Assembly (NCBI GenBank): GCA_039715185.1
Contig: JBDLIA010000001.1
Span: forward strand, 1-64,000
Origin: Gemmatimonadota bacterium
GTDB lineage: Bacteria > Gemmatimonadota > Gemmatimonadetes > Longimicrobiales > RSA9
Direction of reading: 5' to 3'
Length of the DNA: 64,000 nucleotides
Shown piece by piece: positions 54,325-62,429 of this stretch; positions within the stretch are counted from its first letter, which is position 1, and each line of letters opens with the position of its first letter. Position numbers and translations under genes: made by a program. The notes beneath the pieces were generated by a model that saw nothing but the letters and a program-made list of their open reading frames with translations, did no database searches and was not told the DNA's origin.

Positions 54325-55616
54325 AACCCGACCACGCGTCGAGCGCGGACCTGTTCGAGCGAGCGGTGCGAAGAATCCCCGGCGGCGTGAACTCGCCGGT
54401 GCGGGCGTTTCGCAGCGTGGGCGGCGAGCCGTTTTTCGTCGCCGCGGGTGAGGGGTCGGTGCTGCGAGACGTGGAAGGGCGCGAGTACATCGACTACGTG
54501 CAGAGCTGGGGGGCCCTGATCCTCGGGCACGCCGCGCCCGAGGTGGTCGACGCGGTGCGCGAGGCGGCCGCCAGGGGCACGAGCTTCGGCGCGCCCTGCC
54601 CGGCCGAGGTGGAGTTGGCCGAGCTGGTCACCGAGCTCGTGCCCTCCGTCGACAAGATCCGGTTCACCAGCAGCGGAACCGAGGCTACGATGTCCGCGCT
54701 CCGGTTGGCCCGAGGAGTCACCGGTCGAGACGTGGTGCTCAAGTTCGCGGGGTGCTACCACGGCCACGGCGACTCCTTTCTCGTGCAGGCGGGTAGCGGC
54801 GTCGCGACGCTCGGCCTGCCCGACTCGCCGGGTGTGCCCGCCGCGTTGGCGGAGCTGACGCTCACCGTTCCCTTCAACGACCTGGAGGCAGTACGCCGCG
54901 CCTTCGGGGACTTCGGTGGTCGCATAGCCTGCGTCATCGTCGAGCCCGTGGTGGGCAACGCCGGTTTCGTTCCGCCCGTGGACGGATTCCTTCCGGGCCT
55001 GAGGGAGGCGTGCTCCGATCACGAGGCCCTGCTCATCTTCGACGAGGTGATGACCGGGTTCCGCGTCGCGCTGGGCGGCGCCCAGGAGCGCTTCGGCGTG
55101 CGGCCGGATCTCACCACGCTGGGGAAGGTCGTGGGTGGAGGCCTTCCCGTCGGGGCTTTCGGCGGCTCGGCGGAGCTCATGGACCAGGTCGCGCCGGTGG
55201 GGCCCGTCTACCAGGCCGGCACGTTGTCGGGCAACCCGCTCGCGATGGCCGCGGGCCTGGCGCAGCTGCGCGCGCTCGTCAGGGACCGCCTGCACGCCGA
55301 CCTGGAGTCTCGGGGCCGACGTCTGGTCGCGGGCCTGGTGGAGGCCGCTGCGCGGGCCGGGCTCCCCGCGTGGGGTGGGGCGCTGGGCGGCATGTGGGGG
55401 GTCCACCTGACCGACGGACCGGTGCGCGACTTCGAGGCGGCCGGGGCGGTGGACCGGGCGCTGTTCGGACGCTTCTTCCACGCCTGTCTCCGGCGCGGGA
55501 TCTTCTTCGCGCCCTCACCGTTCGAGGCCGGATTCCTGGGCCGCGCGCACACCGATGAGCAGATCGACGTCACGCTCGAGGTGGCGCGCGAGGCCTTCGC
55601 CGAGGCCGCAGCGTGA
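54321..55616 (+). CDS. hemL: Glutamate-1-semialdehyde 2,1-aminomutase
   Basis: 431 residues. The PLP lysine is K269 in TTLGKVVGGGLPVGAFGG. IPGGVNSPVRAF, SSGTEATMSALRLARGVTGR, KFAGCYHGHGDSFLVQAGSG and FDEVMTGFRVALGGAQERFG are diagnostic of HemL. It converts glutamate-1-semialdehyde to 5-aminolevulinate, working with HemA (25177) and feeding HemB (22014). Overlaps rimO by ATGA. The stop is directly followed by a repeat element at 55622. Confidence 0.97.
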   Translation: MKPDHASSADLFERAVRRIPGGVNSPVRAFRSVGGEPFFVAAGEGSVLRDVEGREYIDYVQSWGALILGHAAPEVVDAVREAAARGTSFGAPCPAEVELAELVTELVPSVDKIRFTSSGTEATMSALRLARGVTGRDVVLKFAGCYHGHGDSFLVQAGSGVATLGLPDSPGVPAALAELTLTVPFNDLEAVRRAFGDFGGRIACVIVEPVVGNAGFVPPVDGFLPGLREACSDHEALLIFDEVMTGFRVALGGAQERFGVRPDLTTLGKVVGGGLPVGAFGGSAELMDQVAPVGPVYQAGTLSGNPLAMAAGLAQLRALVRDRLHADLESRGRRLVAGLVEAAARAGLPAWGGALGGMWGVHLTDGPVRDFEAAGAVDRALFGRFFHACLRRGIFFAPSPFEAGFLGRAHTDEQIDVTLEVAREAFAEAAA

Positions 55617-55621
55617 GGGCG

Positions 55622-55808
55622 CTAGTGTACCGTTGCAGAAGTCCCGCAGGCATTCGGCGCGCGCTGCATCCCGCGGATGCGGCGTTGGAGCTCCTTGCCG
55701 TAGCGACGGCTACGGCGCGTCGTTCCGCCTTGCCCCGCGTGCGCAATCACGCGCCTCGGTGCACACGGGACTTCCGCGCCGGCACACTAGTGTACCGTTG
55801 CACACTAG
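55622..55808. repeat. Palindromic repeat element, copy 3, with an extra 22-bp end unit
   Basis: An element of about 169 bp (55622-55790) has related ends: left CTAGTGTACCGTTGCAGAAG and right 55767-55790, which match in inverted orientation at about 20 of 24 positions. It shares 55649-55675 (26 of 27, inverted) and a further 30-bp block with copy 1 at 20736, but has about 85 bp extra in the middle, including the hairpin GCCGTAGC/GCTACGGC (55697-55704 with 55709-55716). A second end unit, 55787-55808, overlaps its right end and is identical to the reverse complement of 42934-42955. No transposase lies nearby. Confidence 0.8.
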
Positions 55809-57067
55809 GTGCGGTCGCGGTCGCGCTGCTGGCCTCGGCGTGCTCGCCGGCGGGGCCGCGAGCGCAGCGCGGAGAGCCGACGGTCGCGGCCCCCGGAGCG
55901 AGGGCGCCCATCGACGTGGGAGCGGACGTCGACGCGGCCGGGCCCCAGGTCGCCGTGGGCCTCAAGGCGGGCGCCGCTGAGGTGACCATCGCCAGCGGCG
56001 GCCCGATGCTTCTGGGTGAACCGAGCGGGTCCGGGTCCGACCGGCGCGCCACCGGGCCGTGCGTCGCGACCGCCGAAGGTGGCGCGGTGAGCGTGCGCTG
56101 CGCCGACGGGCTGCGGCTCCGGTCGCGGGGTGAGGCGGTGCGTCTGCGGCCGGGTTCCGGGGGCGTTCTGCGCGTGGACGATAGGCCGTACGACGGGGAC
56201 CTCCTGGTCCGGGTTGGGGCCGACGGGCTCACGGTCGTCAACACGCTGGCGCTCGAGACCTATTTGCTGGGCGTCGTGCCGCACGAAATCGGCGCCCGGC
56301 CCGTCGAGGAGATCGAGGCGGTGAAGGCCCAGGCCGTCGCCGCGAGAACGTACGCCATCGCCCACCGCGGCAGGCGCAGGAGCCTCGGATTCGACTACTG
56401 GGCCAACTCCAACGATCAGGTGTACCGAGGCTTGGAGGGGCAGGACCCGGTGGCTGCCCGGGCGGTGCGGGAGACGCGCGGCGAGATCGTCGAGTACGAA
56501 GGCGAGGCGATCCTCGCCTTCTATCACTCTACGTGCGGTGGCAGGACCGCCGCGATCGACCAGGTCTGGCGCCGCGGTCCGCTTCCATACCTGCGCTCCG
56601 TGTCGGATCTTCGCGAGGATGGAACCGCCTGGTGCGAGAGCTCGAACCGCTTCCGCTGGAGCCAGCGCTGGAATTGGAGCGAGTTGGGGGAGATCCTGGA
56701 GGAAACCGTCGGCTGGGCTCCGGGGACCGTGCTCCGCGAGATGCGCATCCGCGGCCGCACTCGATCCGGGCGTGTCGCAGAGCTCCAGATAGCCGGAGAC
56801 GCGGGGACCACGTCGGTGTACGGGGATTCGGTGCGTTGGGCGCTGCGTCCGGAGGCGGGCCGGATTCTCAACAGCTCCCTCATTTTCGACGTGGAAACGG
56901 GCGCAGGCGAGAGCGGCGAGCGCTACCTGGAGGTGCACGGGGGTGGCTGGGGCCACGGGATCGGGATGTGTCAGGTGGGCGCGATGGCGCGAGCGCGTTT
57001 CGGGCAGGGTTACGAGAGGATCCTGGGGACCTACTACCCGGGTACGGACATCAAGCGGATCTACTGA
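55790..57067 (+). CDS. SpoIID/LytB domain-containing lipoprotein
   Basis: 425 residues from GTG 55790, which places a basic N-terminus before LGAVAVALLASAC, a lipobox with Cys18. The frame is open back to GTG 55613, but that stretch is repeat DNA and would bury the signal. The SpoIID-type domain (about 135-330) contains NTLALETYLLGVVPHEIGAR with the catalytic glutamate, KAQAVAARTYAIAHRGRRR and YHSTCGGRTAAIDQVW; the C-terminus has GWGHGIGMCQVGAMARARFG. SpoIID is a lytic transglycosylase acting on denuded peptidoglycan glycans; non-sporulating bacteria use relatives in cell-wall remodelling. The start codon comes from the repeat. Confidence 0.8.
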   Translation: MYRCTLGAVAVALLASACSPAGPRAQRGEPTVAAPGARAPIDVGADVDAAGPQVAVGLKAGAAEVTIASGGPMLLGEPSGSGSDRRATGPCVATAEGGAVSVRCADGLRLRSRGEAVRLRPGSGGVLRVDDRPYDGDLLVRVGADGLTVVNTLALETYLLGVVPHEIGARPVEEIEAVKAQAVAARTYAIAHRGRRRSLGFDYWANSNDQVYRGLEGQDPVAARAVRETRGEIVEYEGEAILAFYHSTCGGRTAAIDQVWRRGPLPYLRSVSDLREDGTAWCESSNRFRWSQRWNWSELGEILEETVGWAPGTVLREMRIRGRTRSGRVAELQIAGDAGTTSVYGDSVRWALRPEAGRILNSSLIFDVETGAGESGERYLEVHGGGWGHGIGMCQVGAMARARFGQGYERILGTYYPGTDIKRIY

Positions 57068-57080
57068 GGAGAAGGGGATC

Positions 57081-57812
57081 ATGGTGGCAAGGGGGAGAGT
57101 GGCGCGGACGACGGGACGCTCGCTGGCCATGGTGGCTGCGCTGGCGTTGGCGAGCGCGGGCTCGGCCGGGGCTCAAGGACTGGCCGAGTACGACTACGAG
57201 AACCTCAGCTTCCGCGGCATCGGTGTGCACGGCGGATACAACTGGGCCGACAAGGTGGAGGGCACCAACAGCTTCGGCTTCCGGGTCGATCTCGGCTATC
57301 TCGGACCCGGGGTGCGCATCGTGCCGACGCTCAACTACTGGAGCTCGGACCTGGAACGGAGCGAGCTGGAGGAGCTGGCGGCGCAGATCAGCGCGTTGCC
57401 GAGCATCAGCGATGAAGGGGTGGTCGTCACCGCCGACGATCTGGGCGGGATCGAGTGGAGCGACCTCGCGTTCGGACTGGACGCCCAGTACGTGTGGACC
57501 ACGCCGTGGCCGCTACTGACGTACCTGGGTGTGGGGGTCGGACTGCACTCCCTCAACGGCAAGGGATCGGCGATCGACGGGACCTTCGTAGAGGATCTGC
57601 TCGACTCGTTCGCGGCAGGCGTGTCGCCCGTCGCGGGCGTCGAGTACATGCTGCAGGAGCGCCTCCGCGTCTACGGGGAAGCGCGCTGGAACCTGCTCAG
57701 CGATCTGAATTTCGGGGGCTTCGCGGTGGGCGCGCAGTTCATGTTCCGCGGTCGGGATCCGACCGTCGTGGGGAGTGCCCCGGCGCCGCCGGCACCCCGT
57801 CGGGCGCGATGA
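57081..57812 (+). CDS. Outer-membrane beta-barrel-like protein
   Basis: 243 residues from ATG 57081, with GAGGAGAAGGGG upstream. The signal peptide is VARTTGRSLAMVAALALASA, ending near GSAGAQG. The mature part has alternating strands with Gly and aromatics (GVHGGYNWADKVEGTNSFGF, LTYLGVGVGLHSLNGKGSAI, GGFAVGAQFMFRGRD) and a C-terminal Pro/Ala/Arg tail. This pattern fits an eight- to ten-stranded small barrel of the OmpW/OprF-like size class. No specific family can be assigned. Its end overlaps the next gene by ATGA. Confidence 0.65.
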   Translation: MVARGRVARTTGRSLAMVAALALASAGSAGAQGLAEYDYENLSFRGIGVHGGYNWADKVEGTNSFGFRVDLGYLGPGVRIVPTLNYWSSDLERSELEELAAQISALPSISDEGVVVTADDLGGIEWSDLAFGLDAQYVWTTPWPLLTYLGVGVGLHSLNGKGSAIDGTFVEDLLDSFAAGVSPVAGVEYMLQERLRVYGEARWNLLSDLNFGGFAVGAQFMFRGRDPTVVGSAPAPPAPRRAR

Positions 57813-58816
57813 GCGGCAAGTTCCGCGTCGGAATCCTGGGCACTGGGGGGATCTCTCAGGTCGTTCACCTGCCCACGCTGACCCGCATGCGCGGGGTCGA
57901 GGTATCGTGCGTGGCGGACCGCGATGCCGCCAAGGCCGGCACGCTCGCCGAACGCTTCGGCGTGCCGGAGGCGCACGCCTCGGACGAGGATCTGCTGGGC
58001 GATGCGGGGCTGGACGCCGTGGTCGTGGCGACCCCCAGCCACCTGCACGAGGACCACGCGATCGCCGCGCTACGTGCCGGCAAGCACGTTCTCGTCGAGA
58101 AGCCCATCGCGCTCAGCGCAGAAGGGGCGAAGCGGGTCCTGGAGGCGGCGGAAGAGGCCGGCAAGGTCCTGATGGTAGCATTGAACAACCGGTATCGGCC
58201 GGACGCCAGGGCGCTCAGGCCGTTCATAAAGGGTGGCGAGCTCGGAGAGGTGTTCCACGTCCGCGTGGGTTCTCTCAAGCGCAAGACCCGGGCGGCGCGG
58301 CCCACCTGGCGCCACGATCCCGAGTCGGCGGGGGGCGGCGCGCTCATGGATCTGGGGGTACAAGCGCTGGATCTCGCCCTCTGGCTGCTCGGCTACCCGG
58401 GCGTCGAGCGGGTCGTGGCGCACGCGCACCGGCCGTCGGGCTCGACGGTCGAAGACGCGGCCTCCGCGCTCATGCGCTGCCAGGGAGGCGCGGCCATTTC
58501 GTTGAACGTGACGTGGAGCTTGTTCGAAGGGCGAGACCGACAGTACCTGGACGCGCTCGGCACCCAGGGTTCGGCTTCGCTGACCCCGCTTTCCGTGCAC
58601 AAGGAAGTCGAGCAGGGCGTGCTGGACGTCACTCCGCACGTGGCGCCGGGCCGCACCAACCTGTATACGAGTTCGTACCGCGAGATGCTCGCCGACTTCG
58701 TGCTGACCGCGAACGAGGATCGGGCGTACGTGGCACCGAGCGAGCAGATCGAGTTGATGGAGGTCATGGCCAGCGCGTATCGCTCCATCGAGCAGGGGGC
58801 GGAAGTCGTGCGCTGA
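57809..58816 (+). CDS. Gfo/Idh/MocA-family NAD(P)-dependent oxidoreductase
   Basis: 335 residues from ATG 57809. The Rossmann fold opens VGILGTGGISQVVHLPTL, with VVVATPSHLHEDHAIAALRA and the EKPIAL motif (VLVEKPIALSAEGAKRVLEA). The C-terminal alpha/beta domain includes GGGALMDLGVQALDLALWLL, whose aspartate and nearby residues form the substrate site. Such enzymes oxidise sugars or inositols at a hydroxyl. A link to the inositol module at 61767 or to glycan synthesis is possible but unproven. The gene is followed by a 182-bp intergenic region. Confidence 0.85.
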   Translation: MSGKFRVGILGTGGISQVVHLPTLTRMRGVEVSCVADRDAAKAGTLAERFGVPEAHASDEDLLGDAGLDAVVVATPSHLHEDHAIAALRAGKHVLVEKPIALSAEGAKRVLEAAEEAGKVLMVALNNRYRPDARALRPFIKGGELGEVFHVRVGSLKRKTRAARPTWRHDPESAGGGALMDLGVQALDLALWLLGYPGVERVVAHAHRPSGSTVEDAASALMRCQGGAAISLNVTWSLFEGRDRQYLDALGTQGSASLTPLSVHKEVEQGVLDVTPHVAPGRTNLYTSSYREMLADFVLTANEDRAYVAPSEQIELMEVMASAYRSIEQGAEVVR

Positions 58817-58842
58817 TTCGCTCGCGCCCGGTCGGCCGGCGG

Positions 58843-58871
58843 TTGTCGGCTTTCGTCACCTCGATTATTTT
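58843..58871 (+). promoter_or_regulatory. Possible promoter for rpmE
   Basis: TTGTCG at 58843 and TATTTT at 58866 with a 17-bp spacer, in the most AT-rich stretch of this gap. A transcript from here would carry the palindrome 58887-58947 in its leader, 50 nt before the rpmE start. Confidence 0.5.
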
Positions 58872-58886
58872 CTTCCGGCTTCGAGC

Positions 58887-58947
58887 CTAGTGGACTGTAA
58901 CGGATGATGGCTCGAGTGCTAGGTACTCATCTGTTACAGTCCATTGG
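58887..58947. repeat. Palindromic repeat, copy 4 (hairpin in the rpmE leader)
   Basis: The left arm 58887-58907 (CTAGTGGACTGTAACGGATG then A) and right arm 58927-58947 pair in inverted orientation at 18 of 21 positions around a 19-nt loop. Each arm shares the core consensus CWTCYGYWACRGTNCAY with the other copies but differs at several bases. In RNA it would form a long stem just upstream of rpmE. Confidence 0.75.
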
Positions 58948-58998
58948 TGATATGCGACGAACGCCCCGTACGGGGGGCGCAACAGGAGTGGAGGGGCC

Positions 58999-59277
58999 AT
59001 GAAGCAGGGTATCCACCCGGAATACAAGGCGACGCGCGTGCACTGTGCGTGCGGCAACTCGTTCGTTACGCGCAGCACGACGGACGATATCCACGTGGAG
59101 ATCTGCTCCGTGTGCCACCCGTTTTTCACCGGCAAGCAGAAGCTCGTGGACACCGCCGGGCGCGTCGAACGCTTCCGGCAGAAGTGGGGCGGAGGAAAGG
59201 CGGAGGCCACCCCCGCCGAGGAGCCGGAGTCCCCGGAGCCCTCGGAAACCCCGCAACAGGCCGGCGACGAGGCCTGA
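58999..59277 (+). CDS. rpmE: 50S ribosomal protein L31 (zinc-binding type)
   Basis: 92 residues; the ATG follows [32 protein letters not shown] is the L31 start, and four cysteines (C16, C18, C36, C39) form the zinc site, so this is the C+ form that can serve as a zinc store. The C-terminal 25 residues, Glu/Pro-rich, exceed the core family length. L31 bridges the 30S and 50S subunits. A well-formed terminator follows immediately and a palindrome precedes. Confidence 0.96.
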   Translation: MKQGIHPEYKATRVHCACGNSFVTRSTTDDIHVEICSVCHPFFTGKQKLVDTAGRVERFRQKWGGGKAEATPAEEPESPEPSETPQQAGDEA

Positions 59278-59291
59278 AGCGAGCGAGCTTG

Positions 59292-59316
59292 GAGCCGGGG
59301 AGACCCGGCTCTTTTT
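59292..59316 (+). terminator. Rho-independent terminator after rpmE
   Basis: GAGCCGGG (59292-59299) pairs with CCCGGCTC (59304-59311) around a GAGA tetraloop, followed at once by TTTTTG. It is the only classic hairpin-plus-T-run in the window. Confidence 0.9.
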
Positions 59317-59343
59317 GCTTGCCCGAGACCCAACTGCTCCGAG

Positions 59344-60438
59344 TTGACTCCCGGCGAATACGGCTTGCCCGACGACCTTGCCCGCGCGAACGAGCTCATC
59401 GCCCGACACGAGGCGCTGACCGCCCGCCTTGCCGACCCGGAGGTCCTGGGGGACCCCGCGATCCTGCGCGAGGTGGCGCGGGAGCACGCGGAGCTCTCCG
59501 ACGCCGCCGCCGTGGCTCGGGAGCTGCGCGACGCGCTCGGCGAGCTGGATCAGGCTCGGACTCTCCTCGACAGCGAGGACGAAGAGTTGGCCGCCATGGC
59601 CGCGACCGAAGTGGCCGAGCTGGAGGCGCGGGCCGCGGCCTCGGCCGAAACTCTGCGGCGGCACCTGACGCCGCCCGATCCGCTGGCGAACCGCGCGGCG
59701 GTCGTGGAGATTCGAGCGGGTACGGGGGGCGACGAGGCGGGCCTGTTCGCCGGCGACTTATACCGCATGTACCTCCGCTACGCGGAGATGCGGAAGTGGA
59801 CGATCGAGCTGATCAACGCCTCGGAGGGCGAGGTCGGTGGGTTCAAGGAGGTGGCCTTCCTGGTGCGTGGACGGGACGCTTACGGGAGCCTGCGTCACGA
59901 GTCGGGCGTGCACCGGGTTCAGCGAGTCCCCGCGACGGAGAGCCAGGGGCGCATCCACACGTCGGCCGCGACCGTGGCGGTTCTGCCCGAAGCGGAGGAA
60001 GTAGATATCGAGGTGCGGGACGAGGACCTGCGCATCGACGTGTTTCGCTCTTCGGGGCCGGGAGGGCAGTCGGTCAACACGACCGACTCCGCCGTGCGCA
60101 TTACCCACGTGCCTACCGGCGTCGTGGTCACCTGCCAGGACGAGAAGTCACAGCACAAGAACAAGGCCAAGGCCATGAAGGTGCTGCGCAGCCGGTTGCT
60201 CGACGCCAAGATCTCCGAGCAGGAGGCAGAGCGCTCCCGCGAGCGCAGGACGCAGGTCGGCACGGGCGACCGATCCGCCAAGATCAGGACCTACAACTTC
60301 CCTCAGGGACGGGTCACGGACCACCGCATCAACCTGACGCTGTACAGGCTGTCGGAGATTCTCGACGGTGATCTGGGTGGCCTGGTCGACGCGCTGAAGG
60401 AAGCGCGCGAGGCGGAGCAACTGGAAGCCGCCGGTTGA
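59344..60438 (+). CDS. prfA: Peptide chain release factor 1
   Basis: 364 residues from TTG 59344. The stop-codon recognition region contains the PAT tripeptide of RF1 ([19 protein letters not shown]), and the peptidyl hydrolysis motif GGQ is at 240-242 in [20 protein letters not shown]. It therefore reads UAA and [23 protein letters not shown] is conserved. It starts 27 bp after the rpmE terminator, and the TTG start is uncommon. The prmC gene, whose product methylates its GGQ glutamine, overlaps the end by 4 bp. Confidence 0.97.
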   Translation: MTPGEYGLPDDLARANELIARHEALTARLADPEVLGDPAILREVAREHAELSDAAAVARELRDALGELDQARTLLDSEDEELAAMAATEVAELEARAAASAETLRRHLTPPDPLANRAAVVEIRAGTGGDEAGLFAGDLYRMYLRYAEMRKWTIELINASEGEVGGFKEVAFLVRGRDAYGSLRHESGVHRVQRVPATESQGRIHTSAATVAVLPEAEEVDIEVRDEDLRIDVFRSSGPGGQSVNTTDSAVRITHVPTGVVVTCQDEKSQHKNKAKAMKVLRSRLLDAKISEQEAERSRERRTQVGTGDRSAKIRTYNFPQGRVTDHRINLTLYRLSEILDGDLGGLVDALKEAREAEQLEAAG

Positions 60439-61307
60439 TCGCGCGAGGGGTTGGGCCGCGACCGATGACCGTCGGACGGGTCATCCGGGAGGTGGCCGCT
60501 CGCCTGGCGGCGCGGCACGCTGCCCACGAGGCGCGCTTTCTCGTGTCCGGCGTTCTGGGGCTCCGCACCGTCGACTTCGGAGCGCGATCTTCGCGCGCCG
60601 TGGACCAAGAGGGCTTGCGTCGAGTCGGCGACAGCGTGGAGCGGAGATTGGCCGGAGAGCCGCTCGCCTACATCCTGGGTAACGCGGCGTTTCGCGAGCT
60701 GGAGCTCTCGGTGGACGGGCGAGTGCTGATCCCCCGCCCCGAAACCGAGCTCGTCGTGGAGCAGGTGATGAAGCTGCCCGTGCCGGCGGCTGGGCGGGTG
60801 TTGGAGGTCGGAACCGGCAGCGGCGCGATCGCCCTCAGCCTGCTGCACGAAGGCCGCTTCCAGCGTGTCGTAGCTACCGACCTGTCCGCGGCGGCACTGG
60901 AGGTGGCGGCGGCCAACGCCGGGGCGTTGGGCCTGGCCGAGCGCGTGGACTTCCGGCTTGGAGATGCCTACGATCCCGTCGGGAGCGGCGAGACGTTCGA
61001 TGTGGTGGTCTCGAACCCTCCGTATGTCGCGGAGAGCGAGCGCGGCTTTCTCCCCGCGGAGGTGGAACGCTGGGAGCCCGCGACGGCGTTGTTCGCCGGC
61101 GATGGGCTCGCCGTGATCGGCCGCCTGGTCGCGGGGGCGGGGTCGGTGCTGGCTCCGGGCGGATGGCTCGTTCTGGAAATCGGCGCGGACCAGGGCGTTG
61201 CGGCGCGGGGGGCGTGCGTTGCTGCCGGCTTGAGGGGCGTCCGCGTGGTGCCGGATCTGGCCGGGCGGGATCGCATGGTCGTCGCGCGAGCCGCGCGAGG
61301 GGAATAG
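60435..61307 (+). CDS. prmC: Release factor glutamine methyltransferase
   Basis: 290 residues from TTG 60435 (TTGA overlap); ATG 60465 is an alternative that would remove 10 residues. An N-terminal helical domain (about 10-95) precedes the SAM-binding domain: [18 protein letters not shown], then the catalytic NPPY in [23 protein letters not shown] is conserved. It N5-methylates the glutamine of the release factor GGQ motif. The prfA-prmC order is a common operon. Confidence 0.95.
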   Translation: MIARGVGPRPMTVGRVIREVAARLAARHAAHEARFLVSGVLGLRTVDFGARSSRAVDQEGLRRVGDSVERRLAGEPLAYILGNAAFRELELSVDGRVLIPRPETELVVEQVMKLPVPAAGRVLEVGTGSGAIALSLLHEGRFQRVVATDLSAAALEVAAANAGALGLAERVDFRLGDAYDPVGSGETFDVVVSNPPYVAESERGFLPAEVERWEPATALFAGDGLAVIGRLVAGAGSVLAPGGWLVLEIGADQGVAARGACVAAGLRGVRVVPDLAGRDRMVVARAARGE

Positions 61308-61390
61308 GCAGCGGCGGGTAGCTGTGCGCGTGCCGGGGGGTCGTCGGGCTCCCGTGGTGGGCAAATCACCGGGACAGAGGACGAGGCTGC

Positions 61391-61759
61391 ATGGACTCCA
61401 GGGAAGGCACGTTGAGGAAGGCCGAGGAACTCGGGCGTCTGGTCGGGCAGAGCGACGAGTACAAGGCGCTGTTACGCGCGCGCGAGCGCATCGAAGCGGA
61501 GGAGTCCGTCTCGGATATGATCCGTTCGCTCGCCGAATTGGAAGAGCAGCTCGCGGCGGCGCTGCGCAGCGGCCAGACACCGGACCCGGAGACGACCGGA
61601 CGCTACGAGCAGGTGTTCGGAGAGCTCCAGGCGCACCCCGCCTACCAGGGCCTCGTGGCCGCGCAGGCCAACTTCGACAAGGTCATGACCGCGGTGAACG
61701 AGGCGATAGCGCAGGGCATGGATTCGGCCGCCCACTCGGGCATCATCCTGCCCTCCTGA
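61391..61759 (+). CDS. YlbF/YmcA-family protein
   Basis: 122 residues, with AGAGGACGAGG before the ATG. The protein is nearly all helical: RKAEELGRLVGQSDEYKALL, then RARERIEAEESVSDMIRSLA and ANFDKVMTAVNEAIAQGMDS, the Com_YlbF (PF06133) pattern. In Firmicutes YlbF and YmcA form a complex with YaaT that directs RNase Y; in a diderm its partner is unknown. No neighbour suggests a partner. It lies 84 bp after prmC and 8 bp before the phosphatidyltransferase gene. Confidence 0.7.
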   Translation: MDSREGTLRKAEELGRLVGQSDEYKALLRARERIEAEESVSDMIRSLAELEEQLAAALRSGQTPDPETTGRYEQVFGELQAHPAYQGLVAAQANFDKVMTAVNEAIAQGMDSAAHSGIILPS

Positions 61760-61766
61760 CACGATC

Positions 61767-62429
61767 GTGCAACTCGCTTCCCTGCGTGGCGTCGTCTACG
61801 GGATCATCGACCCGCTGACCAACTGGCTCGTGGCCCGAAGGGTTCACCCGAACCTGCTGACTACCTTGGGGTTCGCCGTGACGATCGCGGCCGCGCTGGC
61901 CTTCGATCAGAACATGGTCCGGAGCGCGGGGTTCCTCGTCCTGCTTGGAGGCTTCTTCGACATCGTCGACGGCCGCGTGGCGCGGCTGAGCGACCTCGGC
62001 AGCAAGTTCGGAGCGTTTTACGACTCGACCCTCGACAGGATCAGCGAGATCGTCGTGTACATGGGCATCCTGTCCCTGTACAACGACTACCGGGTCGAGT
62101 TGGGCGACGTGAGCATGATCTACCTCGTCATGGCCGCCATGGCCGGCTCCTTGATGGTCAGCTATACTCGCGCCCGCGCCGAGGTGATGGGACTGGACTG
62201 CCGCGTCGGCGTGATGCCGCGCGCCGAGCGCGTCGTGCTGATCGGCCTGGCATCTCTCGTGTTTGGCCAAGCCTGGAACGGGATCGCCCTCAAGGGCGTG
62301 ATCCTGCTTCTGGCGGTTCTGACGAACTTCACAGCTCTGCAGAGGATCGTGTGGGTATACCGCCAGGTGGGCGGCGTCCCGCTCGGGGCTCCGCCAGGGA
62401 CCCTCAAAGATGAGGAAGCCAGTGAGTAG
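61767..62429 (+). CDS. CDP-alcohol phosphatidyltransferase, probable phosphatidylinositol phosphate synthase
   Basis: 220 residues from GTG 61767 with about five or six membrane segments. The catalytic CDP-alcohol motif D-x2-DG-x2-AR-x8-G-x3-D-x3-D spans D65 to D90 (DIVDGRVARLSDLG then FYDSTLD). ino1 overlaps its 3' end by 20 bp and makes the inositol phosphate that such enzymes couple to CDP-diacylglycerol (or a related lipid). The inositol substrate is inferred from this context. A phosphatidylglycerophosphate synthase is the main alternative. Confidence 0.82.
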   Translation: MQLASLRGVVYGIIDPLTNWLVARRVHPNLLTTLGFAVTIAAALAFDQNMVRSAGFLVLLGGFFDIVDGRVARLSDLGSKFGAFYDSTLDRISEIVVYMGILSLYNDYRVELGDVSMIYLVMAAMAGSLMVSYTRARAEVMGLDCRVGVMPRAERVVLIGLASLVFGQAWNGIALKGVILLLAVLTNFTALQRIVWVYRQVGGVPLGAPPGTLKDEEASE

